A stretch of 64,000 bases of DNA from Hofstenia miamia (taxonomy: Eukaryota > Xenacoelomorpha > Acoela), in contig SCFE01000016.1 in NCBI GenBank assembly GCA_004352715.1, positions 303,563 through 367,562 on the forward strand. The letters run 5' to 3'. The translations under genes were made by a program, and so were the position numbers. The notes under the pieces are model-generated. The model searched no databases and was not told the DNA's origin. It saw nothing but the letters and a program-made list of their open reading frames with translations. This document shows positions 39,434 to 51,172 of this stretch, piece by piece (the first letter of the stretch is position 1; each line of letters opens with the position of its first letter).

Positions 39434-42129
39434 CAAGTACATCAACAAACACTATTATTAATAGTGGTTTAACGTATCAATTATATTTTATATTTGGAGA
39501 CTCATGAATATTCATTAATTATCGTAAGTCACTTCACAATTGTGTTATGTGCTACACACATTTATTACTTTTAATTTCTCACTCTTTATCAACTTCTAGA
39601 ATTGATGATCATTTTTTAATTTGGAACAATTTTCAAAACATTTACAGACTACCGTATATTATAACATTAGATGATTTTAGTGATACAAGTAGATGGCTTG
39701 TTGTCGTTTTTATTACTGCTCTTATTTATGTTTATATTTGTTTTTTGTGTTATGGGGTTTGTAGAGATATTATTCATTTTAAAATTCGCCTTGAAGTTGA
39801 AGTTTAGTTTTCAATAGTTTCTTTGATCTACATTGCCTTTCTTTTAACTCAGTTTAAAAACAATGCTATTGACTCCTATCCACTTGCGAATGCAAGGGGG
39901 GACATGATGGAAGCCTCTCTCCTCAATTTTTCAAAACTTTTTTGATTGGTTCAATAAAAATATTTTTCACAAGAAAATTATAATCATAAAACTAAATCAG
40001 GAAATGCATTTTTAGTGTCAATTTTCAATATTTTCACATTATCATGACTGTTAAAATACCTCTGCTCCTATCCATGCAATGTCAGAGCCTATCTATGAAT
40101 TTTTTTATCTATTCTATCTAAGAAAATATCGACGCTGTTAACAACAGAAGGATTTGCAAATGGTTAATAATATGCAGAAAACTATATATGACAATTATTT
40201 GTGCAATCTGTATGGTGATTGGCAATAGAAATGTTGATAACATATTTTTTATTAAATTTACAAAATTATAATTTTAATTAAGAGAAAGGAATAATTGAAT
40301 TTTTTCATGCATTAAAAATATTGTTTATTCAGTGTTCAACTAGAATTTATTCGGCTACAGCGATTTTCAACACCTCAGACAAAGGATCTCATTTCGTCTG
40401 ACATGGAAATTGTTTTTCGCGGTCTCAGATTCTCTGATTTAAATAGATTGTGATTGCTGAATGCATTTCGATTCACCAAATCACTGTGGAATTATTATGC
40501 TTGACAAGTTGAATAAGCGTGTAACGCATCGTGGCTAGTGTTTCACTGTTTACCAACAACCAGTGTTTGAAAGCGTCGGCATCAGATAAAACAACGTTAA
40601 TTATTTTGTCCTTTGACTGAACTTCTGGTTATTTACTCGTTTCAACTTTAGAATAGCTGGCTGTAATATTTACACCGTCTTCACACAATTTAATATTCCA
40701 TTCATTATAAGCTTGACTTGTCTAATTTATTTCGGTCTGCTTCGTTGCACATATATAATGTTTCGCATTTCCTCGCCAATATTATATTGAAATTTAAAAA
40801 TTCATCTAATGAAAGACTGCTTTCTCGTGCCATCTCTGCCTATTAGCGACGATTATTTAATCATAACGGTGATTTAGCTAATTGCGTAAGAGGTCTAACT
40901 GCTTTGAAATTATGTTACAATAATGACTAATTTAAATACGAATCAACGTCATTTCTCTTTGAACTGTTGTTTAAGGTTATTTACTTCTGTCAATCCCTCA
41001 ATTATACACAAATAATAATAATCATTAACATTAGACTTTTCAGTTTTCCATGTTCTATCATAACACTAGGTTGGAATTTCTTATATTCTGACAATCGAAT
41101 GGACTCAGCACTGAGCTCAGTTCTTTAGGTTTGTTTGGGAGAGCGTTATTCATACTTTTACTTTTCATTAATAATTTTTTAGTTATACTGAAACACGCCT
41201 TTGCAAATAAACCCTTGGACTCTGGCAATAGCTACATTTACATAAAAAACTTCATTTGCAAATGTCTTTTTCGGCTGGGATTCATCATTGTTGAAAATAA
41301 ATTATTTTTCAGATTTTGTTCTCAGAGTCCATGATGTTGGTGAAATGATTTTACATGATTCGCTTGGTTTCTTCGCAGCGACACTTCCACCTTTGTTTGA
41401 AATTTGATGGATTTTACTAGTTTTTTATAAGTGCTCATGTGAGTACACAACTTTATGACGTCTGTTCCTAATTATAGCTACATCGACTCGTCTAGAATTT
41501 TATACGCCCGAATAATACGGTTTACATTGTTTACTTTCATGGACTTTAGAATCTGACCGTTTGTTCTTTCCCGCAAGGAATTACCGGAGTAGCAGTGTTA
41601 GAGTAAGGAATGCGTTACAGTATTTCGTTTTAAAGCTGTGCCCGCGATTTCAGACTTTGCGCACGGCACGTCTCGATGGGTTTCGGGTAGTATAAAATCA
41701 CAGTTAAGTTTAGTTGTTGATCCCATGAAGCTTAGATCTCCTAGTTACTTGAGCATAAGTTAGGAGATATTTTGAAACATTGTTTTAGTATTTATAATTT
41801 TCTATTAAGTTTTTCAAATATTGAATTCATGCCAAAACACTTTAGTACAAATTTTCAACAAAACCTAATTCTCGTAAGAATTTTTCAAAATTTGTGATGT
41901 TTTCCTCAGAAATTTTGTTAAACGCTTACCTCATGGATAAAGACGGCAATTTTATGTGGTTAAATGTGTAATATAGAATGTGTTCTACTTTGTTTAAATA
42001 CTTGCTTAAAAACATAATATCAAGCGAAATGTTAAATAGTTTCAATGTTCCATGCACAACACACAAGTTTACATAAATTTGTTTCCAAAGCCATTGTTCT
42101 GTGGTCTGTCAGAACAACCACAAATTTAC
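39434..42129. other. Unassigned stretch with one hydrophobic open frame
   Basis: The plus-strand frame 39547-39807 (86 codons) encodes a peptide with a hydrophobic segment (WLVVVFITALIYVYICFLCY) that could span a membrane, but it has no recognisable homology and could be chance. At 41691 a TATAAAA lies about 40 bases before an ATG that opens only a 12-codon frame. Nothing else is supported. Confidence 0.35.
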
Positions 42130-42281
42130 TAAATGTTTTCTCTGAATCGTAATTTTCGATAGGACAATTCTGGGCTAGAGCCAAATCTCTTGGAACCCAA
42201 TTTATCAAAGAATCAGTGACCTCTTGAGTTTCCTGATACTTTCGTAATATGCCTAATAGGTCTGAAGCGTTGGAATATGTG
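42130..42281 (-). CDS. Candidate internal coding exon, product unknown
   Basis: Minus-strand segment of 152 bases between an acceptor reading CCCATGCTTTAG and a donor reading GTAAAT. The frame (one base, 50 codons, one base) reads TYSNASDLLGILRKYQETQE, then VTDSLINWVPRDLALAQNC, then PIENYDSEKTF. Codon use is balanced, the peptide is free of the low-complexity F/I/Y/N bias of chance frames in this region, and the first half looks amphipathic-helical, loosely like a spectrin-type repeat. The open frame continues past the suggested donor to a TAA near 42040. It could be a real exon or a domesticated or dead transposon piece; I cannot name it. Confidence 0.35.
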
Positions 42282-43191
42282 CTAAAGCATGGGTTTGTCG
42301 ATAAAACAGGTGAAATATGTGCTCACATATGTGTTATCAAAATATGAGCCAAATATGTGAACAGGTATTAAATATTTGTTCACATAAAATTGCCGGCTCT
42401 ATTCATAAACTAATAAAGATATATAAAATCTAAAAACACCACAAGATAGAGAATTCTCTCCACTTGTTTTTTCTAACTTATTTCGCAACCTACGGCGGAC
42501 AACTTTCTGTGCACATCGTGCCTGAACGGGTTCACGCTATTTTCTCCAGAAAGCAAAATATTCGAGTGTCGTTACTGTTTCCATGGACAGTGCACCGCCT
42601 CATTATCTGAACATTAGGTAAAGAACTAATTCGAATGCTTTCACAAAACTCATATTTCTCATTGAAAAAGATTGGATATTTTTATATACTTCAAGCACAA
42701 GAATCACTTTAGCACAAATCTTCATCATTTCATGAGTGCACACAAACCCATAGCTGTGTCGATATCAAAGCCTTTAAATATTTCTTAACAAGCTTGGATA
42801 AAATTATTAAAAAATGTTGACAAATCAGTTTGTTATTTTAAGATAACGCTAGAAAAATTGGGTTTGCACGCTCACCAATAAATGAGTCTATATCTTACGA
42901 TTTCCAAATTTTATAATAGACTTAAAGAAAATGGTTTCAAAATGAGGAAGAACTGTTTATTTTTTAAAAAGGACATAGGCAGTTTGACTTATTAAAATAT
43001 TTTAAGTGCACGTATTTTATTAGGCATTCTTATCACTTTCTTGTTAATTGTGCGTATATTTATATAGTTGCAGAATACCGCATTTTATCTCTAAGCTAAT
43101 CAGTGACCTACAAATATATCTGATGTGCAAGCTTTTTTAATCTTCTTCCTGAGCCATTAAATTCCTAGAAAAGTACAAAATCCTCTTTCCA
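42282..43191. other. Unassigned stretch upstream of a hAT relic
   Basis: Contains overlapping near-palindromic AATATGTG/CACATATG words at about 42310-42390. The part next to 43192 may be eroded hAT coding sequence, but no motif is clear. Confidence 0.35.
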
Positions 43192-43335
43192 AATCTCGCC
43201 GTACTTGAGAGGGCAATATTTGCTGTTCCTGCAACTTTTGCGGCAGATGAACGGTTTTCGAGTGGTGCCATATTGACACTAAGCAGTCGTCAATTTAAAC
43301 TATCTCCTGTCAATTTCCTGGAATATATTTTGTAA
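43192..43335 (+). pseudogene. hAT transposase dimerisation-domain relic
   Basis: An open plus-strand frame of 47 codons reads NLAVLERAIFAVPATFAADE, then RFSSGAILTLSSRQFKLSP, then VNFLEYIL before TAA. This is the C-terminal hAT signature (A-x-x-x-x-A-x-P-A-(T/S)...ER-x-FS-x-x-G-x-I...R-x-x-L-x-P-x-x-V-x-x-L). In active hATs this domain drives transposase multimerisation. Only the last part survives recognisably. Confidence 0.75.
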
Positions 43336-44726
43336 ATAAAAAAGTATATTTTTTTAAAAATATTTAACCACGCAATAAAGCTACCGCCACAGGGTTCATC
43401 AATCCCCGCATAGCGTAAATACCGGCAGTGCACACGTCTACAAATTAGATAATTTAACATTTGAGAGGCCATATGGAATGTGTTTGCTCCTCATAAAATT
43501 TCACTTATCTCCAGGTCTCCTATTGAGACGTTGAATTTCTTGGGAAAATGAACCTGTCGCTCCTGTCAGACTCCATTGTTTCTTAGTGAACATGTTCATG
43601 TGGGAATATTGTTTATTCTTAATAAATGGTTTTAATTCACTATGATTTCATATTCACAAATTCAATACATAGATTTCGACGTTGAATGAAGTACTTGTTT
43701 TCTCTTTGCTGAAATATTCTTAATTACAAGTAGATTTCAGTGTGAGGAATTAAAACAGCTTTCTGTATTTTCAGCTTCATTCGCCCACGTACTATATTTT
43801 CTGAGTTAAATTTGTTTTTGCAATTATTTTAATGAGTAAATTCACTATGCTTAATTGCTCTTCATTTTCATAGTTCGTCTGCTTGGATTATCAAAAGTAA
43901 TATTGCGTTATCTTCTTATTTTAGTACAGTGCATCATTGTGCAGGAATTTCACAACGAACAAAGAATACACGAGAAACATGATACACTATCAAAACATTA
44001 CTTCAACGATTATTTAATTAGGCCTATGTCTTTATTCCTGCGGCATTATTTATCTATCATCCATTAGAGCAAATTACTCGAGCCAAAAACGACTGTTACA
44101 AATATTAGTTCTAAAGTTTTTTATTGTGACCACAAACTCTTATTTTGCAACACAAAAAATGAGAAGGACACCCTCACCAGCGGAACATAGTTGTTGAACA
44201 CTCCCATACATGAAATACATACATGATCATATTTCTGGTAATTACACGAATACATGTTACAGGAGACTTTTCTTTATCTTCAATGAACTAGTCCTCGCTC
44301 ATTTGAACCTAGACTATGTAAACCAGTGGTGCTGTAAGAAACCTGAGCGTTGCTCAAGTCGACAACATTCGGAGGAGCAAATCTCATGAAAATTGTCTTA
44401 ATGTTTCAATGATGGGAGTTTGCTGCGCTGAACGAGATACTAACAATTCCGCCTTCCATTGAACTTACTTATCCATAATTTAATTCAAAATTACATAATT
44501 TTATATGTAAAGCAAAAAATATTATCCATAATATCTAAAGTTTTGAAATATCAGAACGTTCCGAAAATTCTTTGTTCCGACGCTGTTTGGAGAATCGCGG
44601 ATGCACAGGATTGTATTTTGCCTCAAATTGTACACAATTTTGTTTTTTTCAGAGTGAAAATGTAATATTTTTATTTAATTGTAATCTACATAACTTCTGA
44701 AGAATCGTGGGTAACAGTAAACATGT
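43336..44726. other. Unassigned non-coding stretch
   Basis: Scattered short frames without family resemblance and no supported gene or RNA. Confidence 0.4.
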
Positions 44727-44819
44727 TTAACCCGCTTTTTCCTTTATCTCCTTCCGTTTTAGTTTTACCGACTTTGTAAGTTGATTTAGCCGCTGCTGAA
44801 ACGATTTTTTAATCACTGT
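44727..44819 (-). CDS. Candidate 3'-terminal coding exon, product unknown
   Basis: Minus-strand segment of 93 bases after a TTAAATTACAG acceptor. It reads TVIKKSFQQRLNQLTK then SVKLKRKEIKEKAG and stop, a lysine-rich helical tail. AATTAAATAAAAATA, containing the polyadenylation hexamer AATAAA, follows about 50 bases after the stop. That combination suits a last exon, but 30 codons are too few for certainty and an overlapping frame is also open. No upstream exon was identified with confidence. Confidence 0.25.
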   Translation of the reverse strand, partial: TVIKKSFQQRLNQLTKSVKLKRKEIKEKAG

Positions 44820-45228
44820 CTGTAATTTAATAATGGAAAGTATTTACTACGTTTATTATTAAGCGTTACTTAATATATAAATTATAAAAATTATGTAGAA
44901 ATGTTCGAAAACTGTAATTCTGAGTTGCATGTCGTACAATTTCCACTAATGAATAGAAATACTGCTGTAGATGTTTATTTAATGGTAGCACTTTACTTGC
45001 GCTGCTAGATTTCAATGCAATTAATGTTAAAAATTTTATAATTTTTTAGATTATATTTTAAAACGACAATACTAGTCACGGCAATTATTTTGTCTCGACA
45101 ATTCTATCGCTGACGTCGTTTTAATTTTCCATAGGGCGCTAATCTATTACCTGCTAAATGTTTTAATACGGGCCAATTTTAATTGCTACTCTCATTTCAA
45201 AATGTCGACGGCAAAGGATGGCTGTGTT

Positions 45229-45502
45229 CAGAGGCGCGGTTTGGATTTTTAAAACAGGAGAGGGGGTTGACACCCATTTTTACAGAAAAAAAAATTTTAA
45301 ACAAAAAAGTTTTTCAACAAAAGCTAGCTTACACAAAATGCTATCGTCTGTTCTGAGCAGCAAATCGATTGATAACATCTTGAATTAAAGTGAAAAATTT
45401 TTTCAATTTTGAGGAAAAGAGAAATTTTTTCTTAATTGTTTGCAGCTGGCACCAAAAGGGGGTGGTCGATCTCCGTGCTGCCCTTCCCTAAACACGCCAC
45501 TG
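45229..45502. mobile_element. Short non-autonomous hAT element (MITE), 274 bp
   Basis: Begins CAGAGGCGCGGTTTGG and ends AAACACGCCACTG, so the terminal inverted repeats start CAG(A/T)GGCG. It is flanked by GCTGTGTT (45221-45228) and GCTGTGCT (45503-45510), an 8-base target duplication with one mismatch. Just inside the ends are GGGGG and CCCTTCCC tracts. No coding capacity. The termini and target-site size place it in the hAT superfamily. A relative sits at 61844-62137. Confidence 0.85.
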
Positions 45503-45510
45503 GCTGTGCT

Positions 45511-48500
45511 ATCTAAGTAAACTGGATCGTGCTAAAATGCAATAATTTTTAAAAATCGATTTACTGATAATTATTTTTTAAAGAAACTAGTTTACCAAAT
45601 CAAAACTTTATTCTTAACTTTAAAACTTTTTTGAATTAAGGAAACATTGGAAATTTAAAATTGCAATCACCAGTACTGCCTAACTGGGTTTTTACATTTA
45701 ATTTGAATTTCAACTACATTATGACCGCTGTAATTAATTATATAGCAAAACACCACAGCTTTATTAAATTATCCCATTTAGTATTTCAAATGACCCTACC
45801 TCTAAAAAATTCAATTTCTACAGTATAAAGAATTTCAAACACTAACCGATAAACACAATTTGAAGTTCAATCCCTTCTGGATAATTTTCTTGATGGCTAA
45901 TGTCATTATTGTGGCATAAACAATTTAATTGTAACAGTATTTAGCATTTTCTATCAATTTTCAATAATTTAATGTAAAATCATGAACGGCTGCTTTTCTG
46001 GACTTTAAGGTTCAGTGGGAGATTAGTTTCTATTTTTGGGTTCTTTTATCTATGCTCTATAAATATTAGCTTTTTACGAAGGATGTAAGTTAATTACAGT
46101 AAATTTGATTATAGAGTTAAAATTTAATAATTAACGCGGTTTGGTTCATTTCAGAAACTACTTTAATTATGTATTCCGCGTAGTAAATAATTAATATATT
46201 TATAGGAAATCGCGATAATTGTATTTTTAAAATTTTATTTGCATTTTATTAATTGCGCTTTTCTTTATCAATTCTCCATTATTTCTTTTGCTATCTCTTA
46301 CAGCGACACAGAATTTTTCATCCTCGCATTTTATTTTTAAAAGCTTGTTTAATTCCCATTAGAGGTTTTTGGTTCTTTTACTGGTATTGTTTAATGTCCC
46401 ATTTTTGTGAGTCACTCTTGTCATGTAATTTTATGCGCATTCTTTCTCATACAAGTTGAGATTCGATCTAACTACTAAAAATATACTCTGTTAGATACGT
46501 TAGCTGTTGTGCAATTCGCATTAATGTTTGGATTCTGCGGCGTTTAATTTAATTAGGTTAGTGCAGACTTCTCAAATCTGTCCTAATTCAAACATAAACC
46601 CGGACCAATTTCGCGTTACACCTTCGGAGGGTTTGCTTGTTTTTTTCTTGTCGATGTCGGATCTCTTGGTTATTGTCTGCATCTAATCTTGCTTTATTAT
46701 TTTTAATAGTGCTTTGTAAACAATAATAAAATTTTCTGAAATATATTGTGAGTGACTACAGAGTGACCAGAGACCCAATCAGATTTCTTGTAAGTGTTTG
46801 GGTCTGTATTTTTCCGGTCGCGTCAGGTTTGGATCTGAGTAAAGATAACTTTTGGTTCTTTTCGAGCTCACTAAGAATTTGGATAATTCGACTCGGGTTT
46901 CTGGTCCAAAATTGAAGCCCGATGAGAGCTCTGATATAGCTACTTGAAATATGTAATTTTTTCTACATATATCTATTTGTGCTTGTTGTGGCAGTTCATT
47001 GAATATCGTATTATGTTGCAGAATTGCAAAATTATACATGTCCCAATATTTTATGTTGCTATATTTATTGCATGTATATATTCAATTAATTGTATGTTTT
47101 AAAACAATAAGTTTAATAACAGAAACATTTCAAAAGTGTCTTCGTATGGATTCACATGGTGTGAGAAACCCTGCTAACAATTTCCATAACGTGTTAACTA
47201 ATTTCATTCCGAAGAAATCGGTAGTTTACTGTAAGCATAACACTGATGATTTATTGATTTTGTCATCTGATCATACAGTTGCTAATGATTTTACATTATT
47301 CTAGTGCCTCTCAAATTTTTGCTTTTGCCGGTACTGCTTTTTATCTGCTTTACTCTAAGCCAATTATTTAGTCTCTGGAATTTCTAAAAAGTAGTCAAGC
47401 GCGAATGATTTGTCGCCTACTTTTGTTCGCCATTTTCCAGATTGCGAAATGTAATCCGTCTTCTTCACTGCAGTTCTATCAAATTTAGATTTTTGACCCC
47501 ATTTCGTCTTTAATATCTTGATTGGAAGACATAAAAATGTATTGGTGTTAGCAAGTCTACCTTGGTGTTATTGATAGATACGTGCTAATATTTGTTTAAA
47601 TTCCTTTGGATTTCATCTAATGGCCACCGTAGGTAGCCTAATTGGACATCTTTCAACCTGCGTGGTGATTAGAGAGCAGCTACTTCATTATTTTTGATAC
47701 TTCGTTTGCTTTACCCTAAGCTTCCTTTGATATTTTAAAATCTTCAAAATTGTTTTTGAAATAGGTTAATTTTACAGCTATTACAATATGTATATTCGCC
47801 TCATTAGGCCTTCCAACAAGTAAATTAATATTCTTAAGCAAAGAGCAGACGCGGTCTAGAACATGTCGAAAGGAAGCGGTTCAATTATTATTCCTAAAAC
47901 TATTATAAAACGATTATATATTTGTCTATCTTATGAAAAACAAATAAAAATTATTTTCATCACATAGAAAATCGCAATTTCATATAGTACTTAGACCGTT
48001 TTTTGAAAAGAGAGGTGATAGGCCTTCATTCCACCTAAAACGCATCTGGTAAAGAGCAAATAAAAAATGAGTCCATCTTAACTAACTAATAGTTATTCTT
48101 TTATACATGCACGCATGCCGGTTAAAACTCGCAGCTAATGCTTGTAAAGGAACAGTTTATTTAGTGATTAATTGTAGAGAAACAAGCCTGGCTGATATTT
48201 TAGGTTGCCTGTAATGAACTGGGTGTATTATTTTATGTAGTGGATATGAGCTTTATGTCATGCATTTATAATTCGCTTATCGATATCTATTTGTAATAAT
48301 TAATTCCAATGTATCTACTTGTTTTGATGAACTGCTGTACGTAATTACCAACTGTTCATTGTTTTTTCCTCGAACGCTATTTGCGTCTTTTATTTTCTCG
48401 TGGAGTATGTATTCTCTCCAATTTATTAAAAGTGCTGCTTATTTAAAACTATTTGCTACTAATTTAGTTATTAACTCTCTTTCATTTCAGACACCTCTGA

Positions 48501-48691
48501 TTGTGTTGCTTTTATTTCACTGATTATTACTTTACTTGTTTTGCTTTCGATGTTGAAGCAATCGTTTATCTATTGTATGTCTATAGTTTACTTTCCTACA
48601 TTTGGTTTTTTAATGCAAGCATTTCCATTAATGGATTACTAGGAACAATTCAAGTCTTACTACTGAAGTTCCATAGTTCTTTTGGTCGACT
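45511..48691. other. Unassigned stretch
   Basis: No supported gene. At about 46800-46930 recurring GGGTCT/GGTC/CGGGTTTCTGG words form a small word array. A plus-strand frame at 46999-47304 (101 codons) has a more balanced second half (MDSHGVRNPANNFHN...), preceded at 47122 by an acceptor-like ATAACAG, but I recognise nothing in it. Confidence 0.35.
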
Positions 48692-48712
48692 TATATATAT
48701 ATATATATATAT
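48692..48712. repeat. (TA)n microsatellite
   Basis: TA dinucleotide run. Confidence 0.85.
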
Positions 48713-49343
48713 TTATGCTTATATATTTTCCAAAATATACAATTCTTAGTATGTTGAGGGCTTTAATAATTTCGAAATGTTAAAAGAGTTTTAAGTCGTT
48801 TCTTGTGAAAGTATGCGTCTTGATAGAATATATCCATGTATCTTAAGAATTCTAGAATTTTTTTCCCAAATTTATACAAAATCAACGGATTCAAGATTAG
48901 AAGAAATAGTCAAATATAATTTTTTGAGTATTTTGTTTATTTTGTATGAATGCAGCGCACTCCGGTGTGTCAGAAATATTTACTTTGGAAATTTTTAGAA
49001 ATCCCATTACATTGATGACATTTTTGCAAAACTAGTCGTGTAGTGGGATTTGTACAAGATTCGAAGTTCGATATTTCTGAAATCTCGAAGCTTATGCTTA
49101 TGCACTTAAGAATTTGTGAACAGTCTAAGGAAGTTTGTGAACAGTGGGGTAAAGACTTTTATGTGAAATTTTCATTTCACTTATTTAACTTCATGAAAAC
49201 TCTTCAATATCTAGCTATCTCATGTATTTTCTAGAAATTTACTAACCCTAACACCAACCACTTAAATTTAAAGGTTTTTGATGTCATACTTTTACTGAAA
49301 TTTTAGGGATTTGACGAAATCCCTAACTGCACAGTCTTATTTA

Positions 49344-49374
49344 AATATATATATATATATATATATGTATATAT
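49344..49374. repeat. (AT)n microsatellite beside a fold-back remnant
   Basis: AT run with one G interruption. Immediately before it (49305-49330) is TTTTAGGGATTTGACGAAATCCCTAA, itself a small palindrome that resembles the terminal repeat of the element at 54587-54753. Confidence 0.8.
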
Positions 49375-49806
49375 GGTGCAGTAAAACAAGCTTGAAGCAT
49401 CGTCCCGGGGGTGTAGGGGGAAAACTAAATTATTATAAACTATAAACAATTAAATTTTTTCTTTGTTTTCTAGACAAAATTATTATAGAGGTCCGGATTT
49501 TATTGGGTTTACAATAACTCAATATCTTAAAACGCATTTTTTTATTTTCTTCGTTAAATAGCAATAAATTAATGTTCCATGCAATTTTAAATAGTTTTGT
49601 AGAATTTTAAGTGTAAAATGCGAATATATGTTGTTGCTCTAAAGTTTTCTGCAATCGTCAACTTCAGTACTGATATAGAGAAGGTATTGTAGGCACATAG
49701 ACAAAACATCACAATTCAGCACTTCAAATACTATAATTTTCTGAAAGTTTGGAGTTTACGCTATTTGGACCAAGCTTTTTTCACTTTTAGAACCGGGTAG
49801 GTACTC

Positions 49807-49879
49807 CAACAGCACCTCACCTCCTCATGAAATTCTATTCATCACCAAGCAGTAAAACTTGGCAGGACTATAGCTTACA
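49807..49879 (-). repeat. Dispersed repeat, copy matching 62228-62300
   Basis: Read on the minus strand, this segment (TAAGCTATAGTCCTGCCAAG, then CTGCTTGGTGATGAATAGAA, then a GAGGAGGTGAGGTGCTGTTG-type end) matches 62228-62300 on the plus strand with moderate divergence. A second ACATGTTTCTCTA word about 70 bases downstream suggests internal repetition. The repeat type is unknown. Confidence 0.65.
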
Positions 49880-50877
49880 TGTTTCTCTAGGAGGGTGTTT
49901 CCCCAGCAATCCCACCTCCGCACCTCGGCCGAGATATGGTTAACATGTTTCTCTAAAGATGCTGATTATATTTCAGAAAGCAATTTTTAGTTGAATTAAG
50001 GCTGTATTTTATCGTAATAATATCCGGATTCTAGTTATGATTTATTACATAACTGTTCCTCAATTCTAGGCGCTTATTGATAAAAATCACGTTCGGTAAT
50101 GATTTAATAAATGAATATGGAGGTCTTACAGACATAACAGCCGCTTTCCTCTGAATTTATTTATTTTCCATTCTTCCGACTTGATATTTGCAAAGCGTTG
50201 TTAATTAGCGAAAGTAACTGTAGTTTTGAATGATGATAAAGGTTAATTCTTGTATCTCTCATTTCTTTTTATGCGATTATATTGGTTTAGCATTCTAATG
50301 TCAAGGCTATATTTTATAAACCTATAATTCGAAATGAATTTTAATACTGCGCTGTAATTAAATTCCGTTTGCTAAATCAATTTGGAAAGCGTATTGAGTC
50401 CTTAAAGTTACTTTTTGTTGTCTCTAATTTATTTTCAATTACACTTTTACAGGTATTTCCAATGATTTAAAGGCGAATATTTTCTTTTATTTCATTAATT
50501 GGATTAATTTAGCCAAAATGGCTCTGAGTTTTTCATACATTTTGAAGTTTTCTTGACCAATATTTATAATTTTTCATGTATTTAACACCCCTTTTTATTA
50601 AACACTTCCACATTCTGAATAGCCATAAAATTGAACACATTTTTTCACCGGGATCCATGCCTATTAGCCTACAATTTATGCATAGAGAAAAATTCTAATT
50701 TACTTTCTATCTAACGATTTGTATCTGATGACATTTACTTGAGTTGGAAGAAAATCAATGGGGCTCCCAGCCCCATAAAATTTTATGGTCCCATAGTCTC
50801 ATTTGTCCCACGGCATAGTTACGTTTTGACCAAAATTTGCAAAAATGAATATTTTCTGAAATCCGTACTCCCAGTGA
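49880..50877. other. Unassigned non-coding stretch
   Basis: No gene supported. CCCATA/CCCAG words cluster at about 50760-50815. Confidence 0.4.
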
Positions 50878-51172
50878 AGACTTTACAACAAGCCGAAATT
50901 TTCAAGCTCGCCACACAGAACTATTCAATGATGCTTGTTTTAGACTCGATATTTTTTTAAAAAATATTGCGCTCTTAGAATTTTTTACATAGCTCTTCCT
51001 ATTATTTAGTAAACATTTTAAAATATGATTATAAAAAAAGTAAATTGAATGAAAAATAAGAAAAAGCTGCATCCGTTAAAAAGCAGAACTATAAATTTGC
51101 TTCACTTAAAGGCTTGTTTTGGGCTCATTGTGTATTAAATGCAGTGCTCAAGTATGGCTCGTTGACAAGTCT
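50878..51172 (-). mobile_element. Eroded copy of the GAGCC-array inverted-repeat element
   Basis: Read in reverse, this 295-bp segment aligns along its length with the 365-bp element at 57398-57762: shared GGCTCGTTGACAAGTCT terminus, the GTGCTCAAG block, GGCTTGTTTTGGGCTCATTG, and a core with ATTGCGCTCTTAGAATTTTT and ACATAGCTCTTC. It has lost most of the GC-rich subterminal array at one end. The flanks CTCCCAGTGA (50868-50877) and GTCCCATGTGA (51173-51183) look like a decayed 10-bp target duplication. Confidence 0.85.

Noticed and set aside
41690-41740. TATAAAA box before an ATG
   Set aside because: The ATG opens only 12 codons and no donor is nearby.
46999-47304. 101-codon plus-strand frame as a gene
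   Set aside because: The first half is typical AT-rich hydrophobic noise and no domain is recognisable. The possible acceptor at 47122 is not matched by a donor before the stop.
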